A DNA stretch of 64,000 bases from Bdellovibrionia bacterium (GCA_030427805.1 JAUICP010000005.1:1-64000); one strand, 5' to 3'. Numbered from the stretch's first letter, positions 50,627 through 60,481 are shown. The notes: generated from the sequence alone by a model not told the origin. Numbers and translations: made by a program.

Positions 50627-51747
50627 GTCCTAGGATTTTGAAGCCTTCACCCGTAAAACCCGACGGAACAAAAACCCGTGTCTTGGTTGCCATGAGCGGA
50701 GGTGTCGATAGTTCAGTTGCCGCGGCCCTTCTCGTAGAAGAGGGGTATGAAGTTATTGGCGTGACCATGCAAGTATGGGACTACTCTCAATGTGAAGTCG
50801 ATGAAGGTGCGGGAACTTGTTGTTCGACCACCGATGTGGATGATGCTCGTGATGTTGCCGATCGTCTCGATATCCCTTTTTACGTGATTAACTGTGAAGC
50901 CAAATTCAAAGAAGATGTCATCAATCCTTTTGTTTCAGCCTATCTACAGGGGCAAACACCATTGCCTTGTGTGAACTGTAATACCTACTTGAAGTTCGAT
51001 CATCTCATTCGAAAAATGAAAGAGCTGAATTGTGATTATCTAGCAACCGGCCATTATGCGCAGATTCAAGAAGGTCCGGCTGGAGACCCACAGATTTTCA
51101 CTAGTGAAGATAGTTGGAAAGATCAAACCTACTTCTTGTTTACGATTCAACCTGAACTGCTGAATACTATTATTTTTCCAGTCGGGGATTGGACCAAGCC
51201 TGAGCTGCGTAAGTACGCCGAAGAAAAAGACCTTATTGTCGCGCGAAAAAAAGATTCCACTGGAATTTGCTTTGTTGGTAACTCTGGTTATGACAACTTT
51301 ATCGAATCTCAGGTGGGTCCTGGTGACTTGCCACCAAAGGGGCCCATCAAAGAATATCCAACTGGTAAAGTCCTTGGTGAGCACAAGGGAATTCATCACT
51401 ATACCCTTGGTCAGAGAAAACGACTCGGGGTTTTTGCAGAAAACCCTCTTTACGTTATTAAGATCGACGCGGCTGAAGCCACTGTATGGGTAGGCGATCA
51501 AGAGCACCTTTATCGATCTGAAATGGAAATTGCTAAATGTCATTTGCTGGACCAAATCGCAGAAGGCGAATCCTTGCGCGTGAAAATTCGATTTCAGCAC
51601 CAAGGAGCCAAGGCACAACTTTATAAAAAATCAGATGATAGTTACTCGGTTCGATTTGATGAGCCCCAGCGAGCTATTACTCCTGGTCAGGCTGCAGTGA
51701 TTTACCGCGATAAACAACTTCTGGGTGGAGGATGGATATGTCCTTAA
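50623..51747 (+). CDS. mnmA: tRNA-specific 2-thiouridylase MnmA
   Basis: 374 residues; ribosome site GGGGAGG, ATGA overlap with the desulfurase. Thiolates U34 of tRNA-Lys, -Glu and -Gln. PP-loop AMSGGVDSSVAA (23-34), catalytic Cys in PCVNCNTYLKF (Cys119), ATGHYA, and the second Cys in STGICFVG are present. An insertion with CEVDEGAGTCC (57-67) is seen, as in many MnmA. Its end overlaps mtaB by 16 bases. Confidence 0.96.
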   Translation: MSPRILKPSPVKPDGTKTRVLVAMSGGVDSSVAAALLVEEGYEVIGVTMQVWDYSQCEVDEGAGTCCSTTDVDDARDVADRLDIPFYVINCEAKFKEDVINPFVSAYLQGQTPLPCVNCNTYLKFDHLIRKMKELNCDYLATGHYAQIQEGPAGDPQIFTSEDSWKDQTYFLFTIQPELLNTIIFPVGDWTKPELRKYAEEKDLIVARKKDSTGICFVGNSGYDNFIESQVGPGDLPPKGPIKEYPTGKVLGEHKGIHHYTLGQRKRLGVFAENPLYVIKIDAAEATVWVGDQEHLYRSEMEIAKCHLLDQIAEGESLRVKIRFQHQGAKAQLYKKSDDSYSVRFDEPQRAITPGQAAVIYRDKQLLGGGWICP

Positions 51748-53048
51748 AGCCAGAGTTTCACACATTTGGTTGTAAAGTAAATACCTACGATACGGGTTTG
51801 TTGCAAACGCGCCTTGAGGACTTTGATTCATTGTCACAGCCCGTACACATTTTAAATACCTGTGCAGTCACCGCTGAAGCGACTAAAGAAGCCATTCGTA
51901 AAATTAGAAAAATAAAACGAAACTCCCCAGAATCGAAAGTGGTTGTAACTGGTTGTGCCGCCCAGGTTGATGGGGCTCAGCTCGATCAATTGGCCGAAGC
52001 TGATCTTATTGTCGCCAATTCTCACAAAGGGCAAATTAAAAAAATCTTGAATGACTTTTTTAATGGAGAAAATGAGCAAAAAGTCTTTCGCGCAAATATT
52101 TTTAAAGAAGCAGAGCTCGGTCTTGGTGGCGGAATAGAAGAAGCTCACACACGGGCGTTTTTAAAAATCCAAGATGGTTGCAATAGCTTTTGCTCTTACT
52201 GCATAATTCCCTATACACGGGGTAAGTCGAGATCCTTAGCGGCCCCGGAAATGATTAAAAGAGTCAATGAGCTTTATAGTAAGGGTATCAGAGAAGTTGT
52301 GATTACTGGTATTCACTTGGGGGATTACCTCGACGAAGAAAGTAGTGGTGGTCCTTACGATCTCGAAGACTTGCTCGAATCCTTACTTCATGAAACGTCC
52401 ATGCCGCGGTTTCGTGTTTCGAGCCTTGAGCCCCTGGAGTTGAGTGATCGACTTATCGAACTTTATAAAGATGAGCGTCTTTGTCCTCATTTTCATATGA
52501 GTATTCAATCGGCTGAAGACCAAGTGCTAAAAGATATGAAAAGAAATTACCTAGCCAAAGACGTTGAAGGGGTGCTTAATAAAATTCAAAAGAATCTCCC
52601 TGGAGCTTTTGTCGGTATGGATGTCATCGTTGGCTTTCCCACTGAAACACAAGCCTCTTTCGAGGAGACCTTGAAGCGCTTGCAAAGTCTTGATTGGACG
52701 CGAATCCATGTTTTTCCATACAGTGAGCGTCCTGGTACTCGAGCCGCAGAACTCATGTCAGAGTCCGTTCCTGTTGCGGAGAGAAAAGAACGTTCCAAAA
52801 TTTTGCGAACTCTCAGCACAGAACGCTTTAGTATGAAGGCTCTCGATGAAGTAGGAAAAACAAAGAAATGTCTGGCCTTACAATCAAAAAAGTCTGAGAA
52901 CTCCCGTGGATTTTCGCGGGATGGCTGGAATATTCAGTTGAATTCGAACCTCAATATTCTCGGTCGAGAAGTACAGGTAAAAATACTTGGTTTTGATCAA
53001 AGTGAATCATCCCGTATGGAAGGAGTCCATTATGGCGAATTGGTTTAA
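51732..53048 (+). CDS. mtaB: tRNA t6A methylthiotransferase MtaB
   Basis: 438 residues (ATG 51732, or ATG two codons later). A radical-SAM enzyme that converts t6A37 to ms2t6A in lysine tRNA. N-terminal cluster motif TFGCKVN, ILNTCAVT and TGCAAQ; radical-SAM cluster CNSFCSYC; VVITGIHLGDY and a C-terminal TRAM-like region. Its 3' end overlaps the RNase III gene by 17 bases. Shares the operon with mnmA, thus two sulfur-adding tRNA enzymes with a cysteine desulfurase. Confidence 0.93.
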   Translation: MDMSLKPEFHTFGCKVNTYDTGLLQTRLEDFDSLSQPVHILNTCAVTAEATKEAIRKIRKIKRNSPESKVVVTGCAAQVDGAQLDQLAEADLIVANSHKGQIKKILNDFFNGENEQKVFRANIFKEAELGLGGGIEEAHTRAFLKIQDGCNSFCSYCIIPYTRGKSRSLAAPEMIKRVNELYSKGIREVVITGIHLGDYLDEESSGGPYDLEDLLESLLHETSMPRFRVSSLEPLELSDRLIELYKDERLCPHFHMSIQSAEDQVLKDMKRNYLAKDVEGVLNKIQKNLPGAFVGMDVIVGFPTETQASFEETLKRLQSLDWTRIHVFPYSERPGTRAAELMSESVPVAERKERSKILRTLSTERFSMKALDEVGKTKKCLALQSKKSENSRGFSRDGWNIQLNSNLNILGREVQVKILGFDQSESSRMEGVHYGELV

Positions 53049-53748
53049 CTTATGGTCTAAACCGGAGTTGGGGCCTATTGAAAAGTCACTGGGCTATCAA
53101 TTTAAAAATAAGAGGCAACTCAATAAAGCTCTCACCCACAAAAGCTTTCAAAATGAGGGTGGTGATAAAAAGGGTGGAAACAACGAGAGACTCGAATTTT
53201 TAGGTGATGCTATTCTCGATTTTGTCATTAGTGATTTACTAATGAAGAGTTTTCCGCGAGACCCCGAAGGGAGTCTTTCAAAAAAAAGGGCTTCTTTAGT
53301 TAATGAAGATCATCTTTCTCAAATGGCAAAAGACATGGGTATCCCAGATGAACTTCGTTTGGGCAAAGGTGAGACTAAAACCGGTGGAAATAATAACCCA
53401 CGACTGCTTGCTTCGGCTTTAGAAGCAATTATTGGGGCCATTTATCAGGATTCAAATATCAAGAAAACTTATGAGATCGTCAGCAATATGTTTGAACAAT
53501 CCCTTGTAGACATTGGTTCCTCTCCTGATTATGCCTCTGATTACAAAACGCGATTGCAGGAACGGGTGCAAAAGAGCCTTCATAAAACTCCGGTCTATGA
53601 ACTCATCGAAGAAACGGGCCCTGACCATGAAAAGAGTTTTTTAGTGAGTGTATCCGTAGATGGAAAAGTCCTCGCTCAGGGTAAAGGTCGAAGTAAGAAA
53701 AACGCCGAACAAAACGCCGCTCGAAAGGCGATGGAGACAATTAAATGA
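53032..53748 (+). CDS. rnc: Ribonuclease III
   Basis: 238 residues from ATG 53032, preceded by AAGGAG; earlier in-frame starts lie deep inside mtaB. Cuts double-stranded RNA in rRNA and mRNA processing. Signature NERLEFLGDAILD at 51-63 with the catalytic Asp and Glu, and a C-terminal dsRNA-binding domain (SVSVDGKVLAQGKGRSKKNA, EQNAARKAM). Followed by era with an ATGA overlap, the conserved rnc-era pair. Confidence 0.96.
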   Translation: MANWFNLWSKPELGPIEKSLGYQFKNKRQLNKALTHKSFQNEGGDKKGGNNERLEFLGDAILDFVISDLLMKSFPRDPEGSLSKKRASLVNEDHLSQMAKDMGIPDELRLGKGETKTGGNNNPRLLASALEAIIGAIYQDSNIKKTYEIVSNMFEQSLVDIGSSPDYASDYKTRLQERVQKSLHKTPVYELIEETGPDHEKSFLVSVSVDGKVLAQGKGRSKKNAEQNAARKAMETIK

Positions 53749-54644
53749 GTTATCGTGCAGGATTCATTGGTTTTTTAGGGTTACCAAACGCGGGTAAGAG
53801 TACCTTGTTGAATTCCCTTGTGGATGAAAAACTCAGTATCGTATCCGATAAACCACAAACCACTCGACAAACAATCACTGGTATTGTTTCAAGAGAAGAG
53901 GCCCAATATATTTTTCTCGATGCCCCAGGCACTTTAAAAAGCGATTCTGGTCTCAATCCGTTTTTGAAATCAGAGGTCGAGAGGGTTCTAGAAGAAGCCG
54001 ATGGGATTGCTCTGGTTGTTGGCGCTGATCAAGAGCCTTCCGATCAATTGCTTGAGCTCATTGAACATATTAAGTCTTCGAAGAAACCTTGGATTTGCAT
54101 CGTCAGTAAATCAGATTTGAAAGCGCCGAAGGAATGTCTTGATTTGCAGGCCCAACTCCGTGATGAAGGTGTCAGGGTCATGCGAGTCGCTCCTCAGAAA
54201 ACGCCAAAAGATACGCGAAGTCGTTTGTTTGAAGAGTTTTATAATTTGATTCCAGAAAATCCGGCCCCCTTGTTTGATACAGACATTTATACGACAGAGA
54301 CCTTGCGAGAGATTGCTCGAGAACGAATTCGCGAACAGTGCTTTGTTTACCTTAAAAAGGAGATTCCCTACGGTCTAGGTGTCCGTATAAATCGCTTTTT
54401 AGAAGATGATAAAGTGATCCGAATTTACGCCGACATTCTGGTGGAAAAAGATAATCACAAGCCAATTCTCATTGGTGGTGGTGGTTCAATGCTCAAAAAA
54501 ATAGGAACCGAAACGAGAAAAGGCTTAGAAAAACTCATGGGAACAAAGGTCTTTTTAGACCTTCATGTGCAAGTGAGAAAGTCCTGGACTAAGGATGCCA
54601 TGTTCCTCAATGAATTGGGTTACACCAAGAAAAAAGAGTCGTAG
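53745..54644 (+). CDS. era: GTPase Era
   Basis: 299 residues; ATGA overlap with rnc. Binds 16S rRNA near its 3' end and helps 30S maturation. G1 GLPNAGKSTLLN, switch region TTRQTITG, G3 DAPG, G4 SKSD (near residue 120) and a C-terminal KH domain (KPILIGGGGSMLKKIG). G4 is SKSD rather than NKxD, a small variation. Directly abuts der. Confidence 0.95.
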   Translation: MSYRAGFIGFLGLPNAGKSTLLNSLVDEKLSIVSDKPQTTRQTITGIVSREEAQYIFLDAPGTLKSDSGLNPFLKSEVERVLEEADGIALVVGADQEPSDQLLELIEHIKSSKKPWICIVSKSDLKAPKECLDLQAQLRDEGVRVMRVAPQKTPKDTRSRLFEEFYNLIPENPAPLFDTDIYTTETLREIARERIREQCFVYLKKEIPYGLGVRINRFLEDDKVIRIYADILVEKDNHKPILIGGGGSMLKKIGTETRKGLEKLMGTKVFLDLHVQVRKSWTKDAMFLNELGYTKKKES

Positions 54645-55988
54645 ATGGAAGAAAGTCAGAAGAAAGCCAATCAGTTCGGTCCCACTCGTGTCGCCATTTT
54701 AGGTCGACCCAACGTCGGAAAATCGTCTCTATTCAACTATCTGACTGAGACGCGAAAGTCAGTGGTTAAAAACCAGCCGGGGGTCACAAGGGATATCATT
54801 GTCGAGACAGCTGAACTTTGGAATAAATCCTATGAAGTGATCGATACAGGTGGTTTAACAGAAGCTGCTGATGAAATTTCGCAATTAATTCGCGAACAGG
54901 TGGTCGAATTCCTATCCAGTGTTGACCTTCTCTTGGTGATGATGGACGCCAAGTCGGGGGTCATGCCCGAAGACCGAGATCTGATTAAAATTGCCTCCGA
55001 AGCGGGTAAGCCATTTCTGGTTATCGTGAACAAAGTGGACAGTCCCATTGATATCGAAATGCAGCTCGCCGAATTTTATGAGTTCGGAGCCGAGCTTGTC
55101 GGAATTTCAGTTGAACAGAGACAGGGCTTGAGCGAACTCTTTGAGTGGCTTCATCCTCGCCTTAATGAATTTGATGCTGACTACCAAGATGCCCTCAGAA
55201 TTGCCATTGTTGGAAAACCCAACGTGGGTAAGAGTTCCATCGTCAACAAACTCCTCGGTGAAAAGCGTGTACTCGTTTCTGATATAGCGGGGACTACAGT
55301 TGATTCTGTGGAAGTTCCTTTTGAACTCGACGGAGTAAAGTATCTTTTGGTGGATACTGCGGGTTTAAGGCGCTCTTCGCGCAGAACTGAAGATGTTGAA
55401 ATTCTTTCGGCTTTCAAATCAAATGAAGCCATTCGCAAAGCCGATCTCGTCTTGTTGATGATAGACTCTTCAGAAGGGCCTTCGGATCAAGACTCCAAAA
55501 TTATTCAGCAAATCGTAGAGCAGCACAAAGGTGTCCTCGTTGTTGCCAACAAAATCGATAAGGCCGAAGAAACTCGTCCCGAAGCCAGAAAGTGGTTTCG
55601 AGAGGAGATGGAAAAGAATTTTCACTTTTTCCCAGACCTTCCGATGGTCTTTACTTCAGCTTTAACGGCGCGAGGATTTGAAAAACTCTTCGAGGCGATC
55701 CAAGACCTACGTAGTAAGTTAACGAAACGCATGAGCACTTCGGATCTCAATGACTTCTTTAGCCAAGTCATTCGTCAAGCGCCAGCTCCGCTCTATGGAA
55801 CAAAGACGGTGAAGTTTTACTACCTAACACAGACCCATCAGGTTCCACCGAGCTTTATTGCCTTTGCCAACCATCCTGACGGAGTGGATCCGTCCTATCG
55901 ACGTTTTCTTTCGAAGAGGATGAAGGAGCGCTTTGATCTGCACGGAGTTCCGATTCGAATTTTTGTGATGAAAAGTAAGAATCGATAG
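54645..55988 (+). CDS. der: Double-domain GTPase Der
   Basis: 447 residues, ATG on the base after the era stop. Acts in 50S ribosome assembly. Two GTPase domains: GRPNVGKSSLFN with NKVD, and GKPNVGKSSIVN with DTAG and NKID, then a KH-like C-terminal domain (APAPLYGTKTVKFYYLTQ, RIFVMKSKNR). Ends the nifS-mnmA-mtaB-rnc-era-der run. Confidence 0.96.
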   Translation: MEESQKKANQFGPTRVAILGRPNVGKSSLFNYLTETRKSVVKNQPGVTRDIIVETAELWNKSYEVIDTGGLTEAADEISQLIREQVVEFLSSVDLLLVMMDAKSGVMPEDRDLIKIASEAGKPFLVIVNKVDSPIDIEMQLAEFYEFGAELVGISVEQRQGLSELFEWLHPRLNEFDADYQDALRIAIVGKPNVGKSSIVNKLLGEKRVLVSDIAGTTVDSVEVPFELDGVKYLLVDTAGLRRSSRRTEDVEILSAFKSNEAIRKADLVLLMIDSSEGPSDQDSKIIQQIVEQHKGVLVVANKIDKAEETRPEARKWFREEMEKNFHFFPDLPMVFTSALTARGFEKLFEAIQDLRSKLTKRMSTSDLNDFFSQVIRQAPAPLYGTKTVKFYYLTQTHQVPPSFIAFANHPDGVDPSYRRFLSKRMKERFDLHGVPIRIFVMKSKNR

Positions 55989-56050
55989 TCCGTTGCTTCC
56001 GCGGCGGAGCTCGCTTAAAATAGTTCTGATACTATTTTCAGGGGAATTCT

Positions 56051-57454
56051 ATTAAGCGCGAGCTTTTTTCAACGAGAATTGGCTTTTACTGTGTCGCCAT
56101 TGGTTCGGCCTTCGGGCTCGGTAATTTATGGCGCTTTCCCTATGTGATTGCCGAAAATGGTGGGGGAGCTTTTGTTCTCTTATACTTGGGTTTGGCCTTT
56201 TTCATTGGTTCCGCACTGATCATCGGCGAACTGATGCTGGGAAAATTAACGCGAAGGTCGGCCATTTCGGCTTCTGAATATGTCACGGGCAAAGACCCTG
56301 AACTCGCTTGCGATAAAGACGACCTAGGTATCAATCGTTTCTTCCCCAAAAAACTTTGGAAAGTGGTCACCATGGGCTCAGTGGTGGCGGCTTCGGCCTT
56401 GTTAATTTATTATACGGTCATTAGTGGTTGGGTTCTTCACTACTTTATGCAGATGTTAATTGGTCAACTCAGGGGTGATGCCTTTTCGCCAGAACAAACT
56501 CTGATGACCTTAAGAGATAATATTTTTCTCCATTTGGCTTTAATGAGTGTCCATTTCATTCTCATTATTTTTGCCGTGATTAAAGGCATTCGCAGTATCG
56601 AAAAGTGGATTGTTTATTTAATTCCGTTTTTTGCGACGATCTTTGTCCTCTTATTGGTGAGAACTCTTGAGTTGCCGACTTCCACCGAGGCCCTTCGCTA
56701 CCTCTTTTACCCCGATTTTTCGAAAATGAGTTTAACTTCACCGCTTGAGGCCCTCGGTCATGTCTGTCTTTCGTTATCTATAGGTTTTGGTACCATGATA
56801 ACTTTTGGCAGTTACATGCGTGACGACGCGAAATTACCAACTTCTGGATTCCGAGTGGCGAGTATCGATACGATCATTTCGCTCCTTTCAATTCTATTGA
56901 TTTTTCCCCTCGTGGTGGGAGCGAGTTTTGCCGTCTCTGGCCCTGAGCTCGTTTTTCAGACATTGCCGCGACTCTTCTTAAGCATGTCCGGGGGAACGAC
57001 CTTTGGCGTTTTATTTTACCTTTGCCTCTACCTTTCGACCTTCGCAGCCAGCGTCATGTTGATGGAGAGTGTGGTTTCGAACTTTATTGACTTTAAGAAG
57101 TGGCCACGAAAAAAAGCGACCTGGGTTTTTGGAGGTATTGCTTTTTTCTTGGCTATTTTTCCGGCACTCACCACGGGGCCTTTGCGGCACATCTCCATTG
57201 CAGGTCGCACTGTTTTAGAGGCTTTAGATCGAATTTTGGTCAATGGTTTGTTACCTCTGCTCGCACTTTTTATGAGCTCTCTCTTAGTGCTTTTCATGCG
57301 CGAAGAACGAAAGAAAGAGCAATTTGTTTTTGACGACAGTATTTCTTCTCAGCGGCTTTTTAAGCACTGGCAAGTGGTCATCACCTATGTCGCGCCAATT
57401 GTAATTCTCAGTGCCCTTTTAATGGCTCTCGCTTCGTTTTTCTTACCAGCATAG
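56051..57454 (+). CDS. Neurotransmitter:sodium symporter (NSS) family transporter, apparent ATT start
   Basis: 467 residues if translation begins at ATT 56051. Sodium-coupled amino-acid uptake across the inner membrane is the usual role (LeuT fold). The first helix IGSAFGLGNLWRFPY, which holds the sodium and substrate sites, lies upstream of the first ATG/GTG/TTG (a GTG at 56144), so the protein must start earlier. The frame is closed by TGA at 56027-56029, and only ATT 56051 has a ribosome site (AGGGG, 6-base spacing). About 11-12 membrane helices follow. The substrate is not predictable. Confidence 0.85.
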   Translation: MKRELFSTRIGFYCVAIGSAFGLGNLWRFPYVIAENGGGAFVLLYLGLAFFIGSALIIGELMLGKLTRRSAISASEYVTGKDPELACDKDDLGINRFFPKKLWKVVTMGSVVAASALLIYYTVISGWVLHYFMQMLIGQLRGDAFSPEQTLMTLRDNIFLHLALMSVHFILIIFAVIKGIRSIEKWIVYLIPFFATIFVLLLVRTLELPTSTEALRYLFYPDFSKMSLTSPLEALGHVCLSLSIGFGTMITFGSYMRDDAKLPTSGFRVASIDTIISLLSILLIFPLVVGASFAVSGPELVFQTLPRLFLSMSGGTTFGVLFYLCLYLSTFAASVMLMESVVSNFIDFKKWPRKKATWVFGGIAFFLAIFPALTTGPLRHISIAGRTVLEALDRILVNGLLPLLALFMSSLLVLFMREERKKEQFVFDDSISSQRLFKHWQVVITYVAPIVILSALLMALASFFLPA

Positions 57455-57464
57455 TTCTCAAACA

Positions 57465-57529
57465 CAAATTAGAGGTGCCTCAGGTGCCAATGAGCCTTCG
57501 GTTATCCCATAAAAATGGCTCCTAATTTG
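57465..57529. repeat. Imperfect inverted repeat between transporter and secreted-protein genes
   Basis: CAAATTAG (57465-57472) pairs with CTAATTTG (57522-57529), and the pairing extends imperfectly inward (AGGTGCC against GGCTC). No T-run follows, so its role as terminator is doubtful. Confidence 0.35.
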
Positions 57530-57586
57530 CTCTTCTAAGCCTGCGAAATTGAATGAATATTTGGCTCCTAAAAAGAGGATTAAATT

Positions 57587-59683
57587 GTGAAATTAAATCG
57601 CTTCGGATTGACGATTCTACTCTTAGTTTTTTTAGCAATGGGCACGGCTCAGGCCCAGACCAATCAGTGTGAAGCTCGGTTTGGTCTTTTACCCGTTCCG
57701 ACGAATGAGGCGCTGCAAACAACGACTGGGCGAAATGATCATTTCCCCATGGGTAAAAACGGTATTAAGCAGGTTCCGGTGGTGCAAAACAAGATCTATC
57801 AATCCATCCACAACTTGACTCAACATCTCGATCCAGAAACCCAAGAAGCCTTCAAAAACCTTTTTGGACAGGGCGGTCCATTCCTTAATGCCGACATCCC
57901 GACGATTATGGCCGATGCCCTTTCAGATCATAGGTCCTTGTCTCAGCAGTTGCAGAATTTTATGGGGGTCGAGAGTTTTGCAGACGGAGAACTCCTTGCG
58001 GAAATTGCACGAGTAACTAAAGAGAAAATAGAAATTGTCTACGATAAAAATCGCACTTACGACGATACTATGAGAATAATTGGATTAACAAATCGAGAGT
58101 ATTACGAGGTAAGAAAACGAGCGCTTCGCTACTTTAAATTAGCCATTCAAGAAGATAGTTTTCTCCAACAGCACCCTGAAATTCGCGACAACTATGAGTC
58201 GGCTCTTCTTTTATGGGGCGTTCAATACTCTATGGTCAGCTTTAATTTGCTTAGCTCCAGTAATTACACCATTCAAGAGCAATACATGATGAATAACGAT
58301 GGAAATGAACGAATGGGGTATTTTGCGCCTGTTTTACATACTGCTGTTTCCGGAGGAGCGAGTTATTTCACTTTAACCCAACTCGCAGGTGAATTGGCAT
58401 GGGCTAGTTTGTATTCGACACCAGAAGGAATTCTGGCGGCATTGGCCTCGGGAACTGTCTTTTTAGTAGCCCAAGCTTATCGGGGTAAAGGGGCCAATAC
58501 CGATGATTTTTTTGAAGGATTCGTCCCAGATCGAACGGGTACCTTTATTTCGCCATTGCGGATTTTCTTTAAGAAAATGGCCAATCGAGCCCGTCGAAGA
58601 AAATTGAGAAAACACGCTCTTCAGTTACAAGAAGCTCTTCAGTCCGGACAAATGCAACTCGTTGACGGTCGAAGTCGTCGTGCCATTGAGAGTGCGAATA
58701 CTATTAAAGAAGATGGGGAAGTAAAAATTCCGATGATCGAAAGAGAAATCAACCTCGATGCCCATATTGCACAAATTCGCGCTTTAGGCGATGACCAAAA
58801 CGAAATGGAGTACGCTCTTTCTCAATTCGTTATTGACGGGCAAAAGCTAATTACAAAACACAGTCTTAATAGCTTGCAAGGGGATAGCGATTTTACGAGA
58901 CTTTGGGAAACCCTTGCGACTCTTAAACCCAATCGCGAACAAAGAAAGCGACTCGAAGACGTTCGCGCCAATCCTTTACAGCCGGTAGAGCGCCTTCAAG
59001 AAAAATCCGAACAACTGATCGGTGTTCTTAGAAGCATACGTTCGACTCAAAAAAAGCTCAATGAGCTGAATGTTCTGGTGGAAGAGCGCATGAAATCCGG
59101 TGTGCAATTTAGTGAAGAGACTCTCAAGAGGCTTTCTGTCCTCGGTAGATCCATAGAAAGTTTGGTTTCAAGTATCGAAGGACTGCGAGAGGTCACGGAT
59201 TCTGTTTCGAGTAGTCTTCTCGAAGGAAAAATTGATGAAGCACTTTCTGAGGCTCAAGGTTTCCCGCAGTTTAGCGACCGCATTCTCCTTCAAAGTAGGG
59301 TTGAATCAACGCGGCCGCAATTCACGGTCGTAGGAGGAGTTTCTCCCAAAGCTCAAGTCTTCGAGGTACCCATTGAACAATTGCAGCTTGGAAGTGTCTC
59401 ATCGATTGGATTGTCCACACGTTTTGAGATTTCTGAAATCCGATTAGATGGAGAAATGGTGAGTCTCGATCGACTGACTAATTCAGACCTTAAAAAGTTA
59501 TGTAAAAAGCTTTCAAATCGATGGTTAATAAGCAAAGCAAATATTAAAGTAAGAGGTCAAAGAAACTCTAAATTTAATATTCTTGGCTTTGGAGCAAATG
59601 GAAAGAAGATCATTGTTGAAGTATTTGAATCAGCTGAAGATGGTTCCCATCTAGAAACAAATGTACTTTATTGTAAAGATTAA
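57587..59683 (+). CDS. Large secreted or membrane-associated protein, unknown function
   Basis: 698 residues from a GTG after AGAGGA. Signal peptide ending in AQAQ, then NQCEARF, again a C-x3-F motif. Two hydrophobic segments near residues 250-300 (AVSGGASYFTLTQLAGELAW, GILAALASGTVFLVAQAY) could span a membrane, followed by a very basic stretch (KKMANRARRRKLRKHA). Residues about 380-570 are long charged helices with coiled-coil character. The last 120 residues are beta-rich. No family recognised. Confidence 0.7.
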   Translation: MKLNRFGLTILLLVFLAMGTAQAQTNQCEARFGLLPVPTNEALQTTTGRNDHFPMGKNGIKQVPVVQNKIYQSIHNLTQHLDPETQEAFKNLFGQGGPFLNADIPTIMADALSDHRSLSQQLQNFMGVESFADGELLAEIARVTKEKIEIVYDKNRTYDDTMRIIGLTNREYYEVRKRALRYFKLAIQEDSFLQQHPEIRDNYESALLLWGVQYSMVSFNLLSSSNYTIQEQYMMNNDGNERMGYFAPVLHTAVSGGASYFTLTQLAGELAWASLYSTPEGILAALASGTVFLVAQAYRGKGANTDDFFEGFVPDRTGTFISPLRIFFKKMANRARRRKLRKHALQLQEALQSGQMQLVDGRSRRAIESANTIKEDGEVKIPMIEREINLDAHIAQIRALGDDQNEMEYALSQFVIDGQKLITKHSLNSLQGDSDFTRLWETLATLKPNREQRKRLEDVRANPLQPVERLQEKSEQLIGVLRSIRSTQKKLNELNVLVEERMKSGVQFSEETLKRLSVLGRSIESLVSSIEGLREVTDSVSSSLLEGKIDEALSEAQGFPQFSDRILLQSRVESTRPQFTVVGGVSPKAQVFEVPIEQLQLGSVSSIGLSTRFEISEIRLDGEMVSLDRLTNSDLKKLCKKLSNRWLISKANIKVRGQRNSKFNILGFGANGKKIIVEVFESAEDGSHLETNVLYCKD

Positions 59684-59698
59684 TGGGCCTAATAAAAA

Positions 59699-60481
59699 TT
59701 AGAAATTCACGCCAAGGACACCGTTAATCGTATAGGTGTCCCCACCGGGAAAGATTCCCGTGGCATTATTATCCGCATCGAGGATTTCTTGGGTTTCGTC
59801 GTCGAAGTTGAGTAACTGATACATGGCCTGGATCCCAAAAAACATTTTGTTCGATAAAATCGGGATTTCAATGCCGATCCCGATGTCTAAGCCGAGAGCG
59901 TCATCTTTAGCAAAAACCGAGCTTCCAGAAACGGTGAGCGTTCGGTAGTTTTGTGAAAAGCCCGCGACGAGAAATGGGTTGAGCTCGGCAAGTCCCTTGG
60001 TCACGTTTTGTGTGTTCATGTAATATTTTAAATCAATGCCGATCGATGTGAGGCCCACATTCCCCTGAATGACCGGGTCAGTGACATCGATGAGTAGGGC
60101 GTGGTCACCGGTTACAAAACTAATTTGCATGGCAAAGCGCAGATCAAAAAAGTACGAAAGAAAGAGTCCGAAGTTAGGGGCGGGGTCATAAATTTGCCCC
60201 AGGGTTTCGGTCCACGCGCGAAAGCCACCGATGAATCCCAAAGTAAAAAAGCGACCGTTGAGAAAGAAGTTGATATCAGCTTCTTCTTCGGCAGAGTTTT
60301 CGTATTCAGAAAAGTCTGCGAATGGGTCGTAGGCATCATCACCGTACTGGGCGACTTGGTAAGAATCGGCACTCTTCCACCAACCCTTGGGGATCAAGTC
60401 ATCGACTTTGATGGATTCGCTCGCCTGAGCGGTCGTCGCACCTAGTAATAAAATGAGTATAGAAACTAAAAACCGGCCCGT
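59699..60481 (-). CDS. Outer-membrane beta-barrel protein, apparent ACG start
   Basis: 261 residues if started at ACG 60481. The product then begins with a perfect signal peptide (MGRFLVSILILLLGATTAQA) preceded by AAGAAGGGGG at 5-base spacing. The only nearby regular start in frame is a TTG 37 codons upstream, which would place a long charged segment before the signal. The mature protein has an acidic N terminus (YDPFADFSEYENSAEEEADI) and then alternating amphipathic strands (FFTLGFIGGFRAW, FGLFLSYFFDLRFAM, INGVLGVNF with terminal Phe), typical of an outer-membrane barrel. Divergent from purM across about 190 bp. Confidence 0.7.
   Translation of the reverse strand, partial: TGRFLVSILILLLGATTAQASESIKVDDLIPKGWWKSADSYQVAQYGDDAYDPFADFSEYENSAEEEADINFFLNGRFFTLGFIGGFRAWTETLGQIYDPAPNFGLFLSYFFDLRFAMQISFVTGDHALLIDVTDPVIQGNVGLTSIGIDLKYYMNTQNVTKGLAELNPFLVAGFSQNYRTLTVSGSSVFAKDDALGLDIGIGIEIPILSNKMFFGIQAMYQLLNFDDETQEILDADNNATGIFPGGDTYTINGVLGVNF

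Noticed and set aside
57465-57529. Rho-independent terminator after the NSS transporter
   Set aside because: The inverted repeat is imperfect, the loop is about 49 bases and no T-run follows; kept only as a repeat.
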